Shown here one piece after another: positions 5,402 through 6,974 of a stretch of 6,974 bases of DNA; the stretch's first letter is position 1; each line of letters opens with the position of its first letter. Below the pieces are notes generated by a model, which saw nothing but the letters and a program-made list of their open reading frames with translations, was not told the origin of the DNA and did no database searches. Made by a program: the position numbers and the translations under genes. This stretch comes from a bacterium (lineage in GTDB: Bacteria; CG2-30-53-67; CG2-30-70-394): contig JAJRSX010000092.1 of the NCBI GenBank assembly GCA_024278555.1, positions 1 to 6,974 on the forward strand. The letters are read 5' to 3'.

Positions 5402-6049
5402 ATGGCCGTCCAGATTGCCCCGTCGATCCTCTCCGCCGACTTCGCCCGTCTCGGAGAGGAGGTGCGCGCGGTGGCCGCTGCCGGGGCCGACTGGATCCAC
5501 GTCGACGTGATGGACGGCCACTTCGTCCCCAACATCACCATCGGCCCCCTGGTGGTCCGGGCCATCCGGCCGCACACCGAGCTGCCGATCGATACCCACC
5601 TGATGATCGAGGCGCCGGACCGCTACATCCCCGACTTCGCCGCCGCCGGCAGCGACCTGATCACCGTCCACGCCGAGGCGTGTCTCCACCTCCACCGCAC
5701 CGTCGCCCTGATCCGCGAGTCGGGCGCGCGGCCGGGGGTGGTCCTCAACCCGGCCACGCCGCTCGAGGTTTTGGAGTACCTCCTCGGAGACCTCGACCTG
5801 GTCCTCCTCATGTCGGTCAACCCGGGCTTCGGCGGCCAGAGCTACATCCCGGCGGTGACCGACAAGATCCGCCGCCTGCGCGCGATGGTCGACGCGCGCG
5901 GCCTCGACGTGGCGATCGAGGTGGACGGCGGCGTCAACCCGACAACCTGCGCCGAGGTCCGAGCGGCCGGGGCGACGGTCCTGGTGGCCGGCTCCGCGGT
6001 CTTCGGAACCGACGACTACGGCGCCGCGATCGCCACCCTGCGGGGGTGA
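5402..6049 (+). CDS. rpe: Ribulose-phosphate 3-epimerase
   Basis: The 215-residue TIM-barrel enzyme interconverts ribulose 5-phosphate and xylulose 5-phosphate in the pentose phosphate and Calvin pathways. Family motifs appear in order: [16 protein letters not shown] (5-20), [19 protein letters not shown] (31-49), DTHLMIE with His66, [29 protein letters not shown] with Asp175, and VAGSAVFG for phosphate binding. The metal ligands and acid-base residues are all present (His33, Asp35, His66, Asp175). ATG at 5402 is set by GGAG at 5392-5395, six bases upstream. The frame is open further upstream to 5231, but that part lies in element debris. The DUF2203 gene follows after 11 bases and probably shares the transcript. 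A chromosomal housekeeping role is likely; nothing else of the Calvin cycle is in view. Confidence 0.97.
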   Translation: MAVQIAPSILSADFARLGEEVRAVAAAGADWIHVDVMDGHFVPNITIGPLVVRAIRPHTELPIDTHLMIEAPDRYIPDFAAAGSDLITVHAEACLHLHRTVALIRESGARPGVVLNPATPLEVLEYLLGDLDLVLLMSVNPGFGGQSYIPAVTDKIRRLRAMVDARGLDVAIEVDGGVNPTTCAEVRAAGATVLVAGSAVFGTDDYGAAIATLRG

Positions 6050-6060
6050 GGCCGCACGTC

Positions 6061-6474
6061 ATGGCCGACTTTCACGAGTTCACCCTGGAGGAGGCGCGCG
6101 CCACCCTCCCCCATGTCCGGGAGTTGGTAATCGACCTGCGGGAGGCGTGGGAGACCCACGAGCTCCTCAGCCGGGAGATCCACGCCCACCTCGGCGGCCG
6201 CCGCTTCGAGGCGCTGCCGGCGGAGGAGCAGGGGGCGATCGCCACCCACCTCCCGGCCCTGTCGCGTCTGAAGGAGCGGATCCGTGACCGGGTCGCGGAG
6301 CTGGAGGAGATCGGCTGCGTCATCAAGGGGCCCGGGGAGGGGCTGGTGGACTACTTCGCCCGCGTCGACGGCCGGGCGATCTGGCTCTGCTGGCGCCTCG
6401 GCGAGGAGGATATCTCTTACTACCACGACTTCGAGGAGGGGTTCGCCGGGCGGCGGAAGATCGACTTCGAGTAA
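6061..6474 (+). CDS. DUF2203 family protein
   Basis: The 137-residue soluble protein has an N-terminal FTLEEARATLPHVREL motif (5-20), two long charged helices likely to form a coiled-coil hairpin (about 20-85, with LSRLKERIRDRVAELEEIG in outline), then VIKGPGEGLVDYFARVDGRA and IWLCWRLGEEDISYYHDFEE. It ends GFAGRRKIDFE. The GLVDF-x-AR-x-DGR, LCWRxGE and GFAGRR elements are the hallmark of DUF2203, widespread in bacteria and without known function. It has no signal peptide. ATG at 6061 is preceded by GAGG at 6048-6051, which overlaps the rpe stop, so expression with rpe is probable. An upstream in-frame extension to 5680 is a shadow of rpe. Confidence 0.93.
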   Translation: MADFHEFTLEEARATLPHVRELVIDLREAWETHELLSREIHAHLGGRRFEALPAEEQGAIATHLPALSRLKERIRDRVAELEEIGCVIKGPGEGLVDYFARVDGRAIWLCWRLGEEDISYYHDFEEGFAGRRKIDFE

Positions 6475-6483
6475 CGGGGTAAA

Positions 6484-6508
6484 ACCACGAAGTTTACGAA
6501 GGGGGAGG
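6484..6508. repeat. CACGAAG/TACGAAG short-repeat block
   Basis: CCACGAAG and TTACGAAG, nine bases apart, are followed by a G-rich run directly after the DUF2203 stop. This is the same family as the block at 1325-1360, and in both cases the A-rich version is followed by GGGGGA. Confidence 0.55.
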
Positions 6509-6566
6509 TAGGCCGGGGGGGAGGGCGTCGCCGGTAGAGGAGCCGCGGGTTGATGGGGCCTGATCG

Positions 6567-6604
6567 CACCACGGAGGACACGGGGGCACCGGGGGACAAA
6601 GGTG
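6567..6604. repeat. CACGGAGGACACGGGGG short-repeat block
   Basis: About four imperfect 9-10 base units (CACCACGGA, GGACACGGGG, GCACCGGGG, GACAAAGGT) lie in the middle of the gap between the DUF2203 gene and the IS1634 element. A weaker CAAAGAGACAAAGCACACCA block follows at 6660-6679. The gap 6475-6776 holds these blocks and the TTTTGTTAGGGGCGG box at 6749-6763. I see no gene in it, because the reading frames there lack the third-position GC bias. Confidence 0.6.
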
Positions 6605-6776
6605 CCCGTGCCTTGCGACGACAGCGGCGGCAAGCGCGACACATTGCGGGGAGCTCACCCCAAAGAGACAAAGCACACCAAGCCCATCTTCGTCACTTTC
6701 CGCTCGCAAAGGTGCGGATTTGGGGGTGGCGTTCGGGCAAGGTGTTGATTTTGTTAGGGGCGGGTCGCGGGATCCG

Positions 6777-6820
6777 AATGTAGTGCCTTACGATTATTTA
6801 TTAATATTGACATTTTCCCC
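6777..6820 (+). promoter_or_regulatory. AT-rich left end and possible promoter of the IS1634-type element
   Basis: Composition drops abruptly from GC-rich DNA to an AT-rich stretch (TTACGATTATTTATTAATAT, 6789-6808) just upstream of the transposase gene. This is where the left end of the insertion sequence is expected, perhaps near TAGTGCCTTA at 6781. TTGACA (6807-6812) resembles a -35 box, but a good -10 at the right spacing is not visible. TAATAT (6802-6807) could instead be a -10. The exact end cannot be fixed without the right terminus. Confidence 0.4.
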
Positions 6821-6840
6821 GCCGCCGGCACCTTGGCGGC
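6821..6840 (+). promoter_or_regulatory. Hairpin abutting the transposase start codon
   Basis: GCCGCC (6821-6826) pairs perfectly with GGCGGC (6835-6840), leaving an 8-base loop. The right arm ends at the base before the ATG and contains the only Shine-Dalgarno-like bases (GGCGG). In RNA this stem would hide the initiation site, a way insertion sequences damp translation from read-through transcripts. The regulatory role is inferred. Confidence 0.45.
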
Positions 6841-6974
6841 ATGTTCATCCGTCAGACGGCCACTCGGCGCAAGAAGGACGGTTCCCCCTACACGACCCAT
6901 CGGTTGGTGGAATCGACTCGCGTGGGTCAGAAGGTCCGGCAACGGACGCTGCTGCACCTGGCCGCCGACTTTTC
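6841..6974 (+). mobile_element. IS1634-type transposase gene, 5' part, cut by the window edge
   Basis: The first 44 codons are visible. They read MFIRQTATRRKKDGSPYTTH, then RLVESTRVGQKVRQRTLLHL and AADF. The pattern MFIR, then a basic stretch, a Tyr/His, RLVES.R, RQRTLLHL is the N-terminus of IS1634-family (IS4-like DDE) transposases, normally about 500 residues. This part contains no catalytic residue, so whether the gene is intact cannot be told. Frame and start are undamaged. The AT-rich leader and hairpin just upstream fit the left end of an insertion sequence lying between the DUF2203 gene and whatever follows. Confidence 0.82.

Overview
The window is very GC-rich. Third codon positions in the real genes are almost all G or C, and this is the main test used here to separate genes from shadow frames. 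The gene set (a ChaN-type haem-binding family protein, RsmB, Rpe, DUF2203 and an AF1514-like protein) fits a Gram-negative bacterium of the broad Pseudomonadota/Desulfobacterota kind. The sequence alone does not give a genus.

Layout, left to right. 72-1271 encodes an exported ChaN/DUF399-type protein with a C-terminal PDZ domain. 1416-1751 encodes a small pentapeptide-repeat protein, which converges on a 63-codon hypothetical gene on the minus strand (1765-1956). Their two stop codons lie in the arms of one hairpin. After about 240 non-coding bases comes a tight plus-strand group: an 86-aa protein of unknown function (2198-2458), an AF1514/DUF5619-like protein (2455-2739, overlapping it by 4 bp) and the 16S rRNA m5C methyltransferase RsmB (2745-4103, starting 5 bases after the previous stop). 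4104-5401 is an accessory insertion zone. It holds short dispersed repeats, a perfect 30-bp inverted repeat resembling a REPIN or MITE, and a decayed, frame-shifted IS1182-type transposase remnant. 5402-6474 returns to housekeeping genes, with rpe (ribulose-phosphate 3-epimerase) followed 11 bases later by a DUF2203 gene. 6475-6840 is non-coding and repeat-rich. At 6841 an IS1634-type transposase begins and runs off the window.

How it fits together: rsmB and rpe are near neighbours in several proteobacterial genomes known to me, so 4104-5401 reads as mobile-element debris that split an older rsmB-rpe cluster (inference). The ribosome-modification and pentose-phosphate genes look ordinary apart from a Tyr in place of the motif IV Asp in RsmB. 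The less ordinary parts are the intergenic DNA, where degenerate CACGRA/CACGGA blocks recur in four gaps between genes, the REPIN-like palindrome, and the uncharacterised pair coupled upstream of rsmB. I found no CRISPR array, tRNA, rRNA, recognisable riboswitch or clearly new multi-gene defence or metabolic system.
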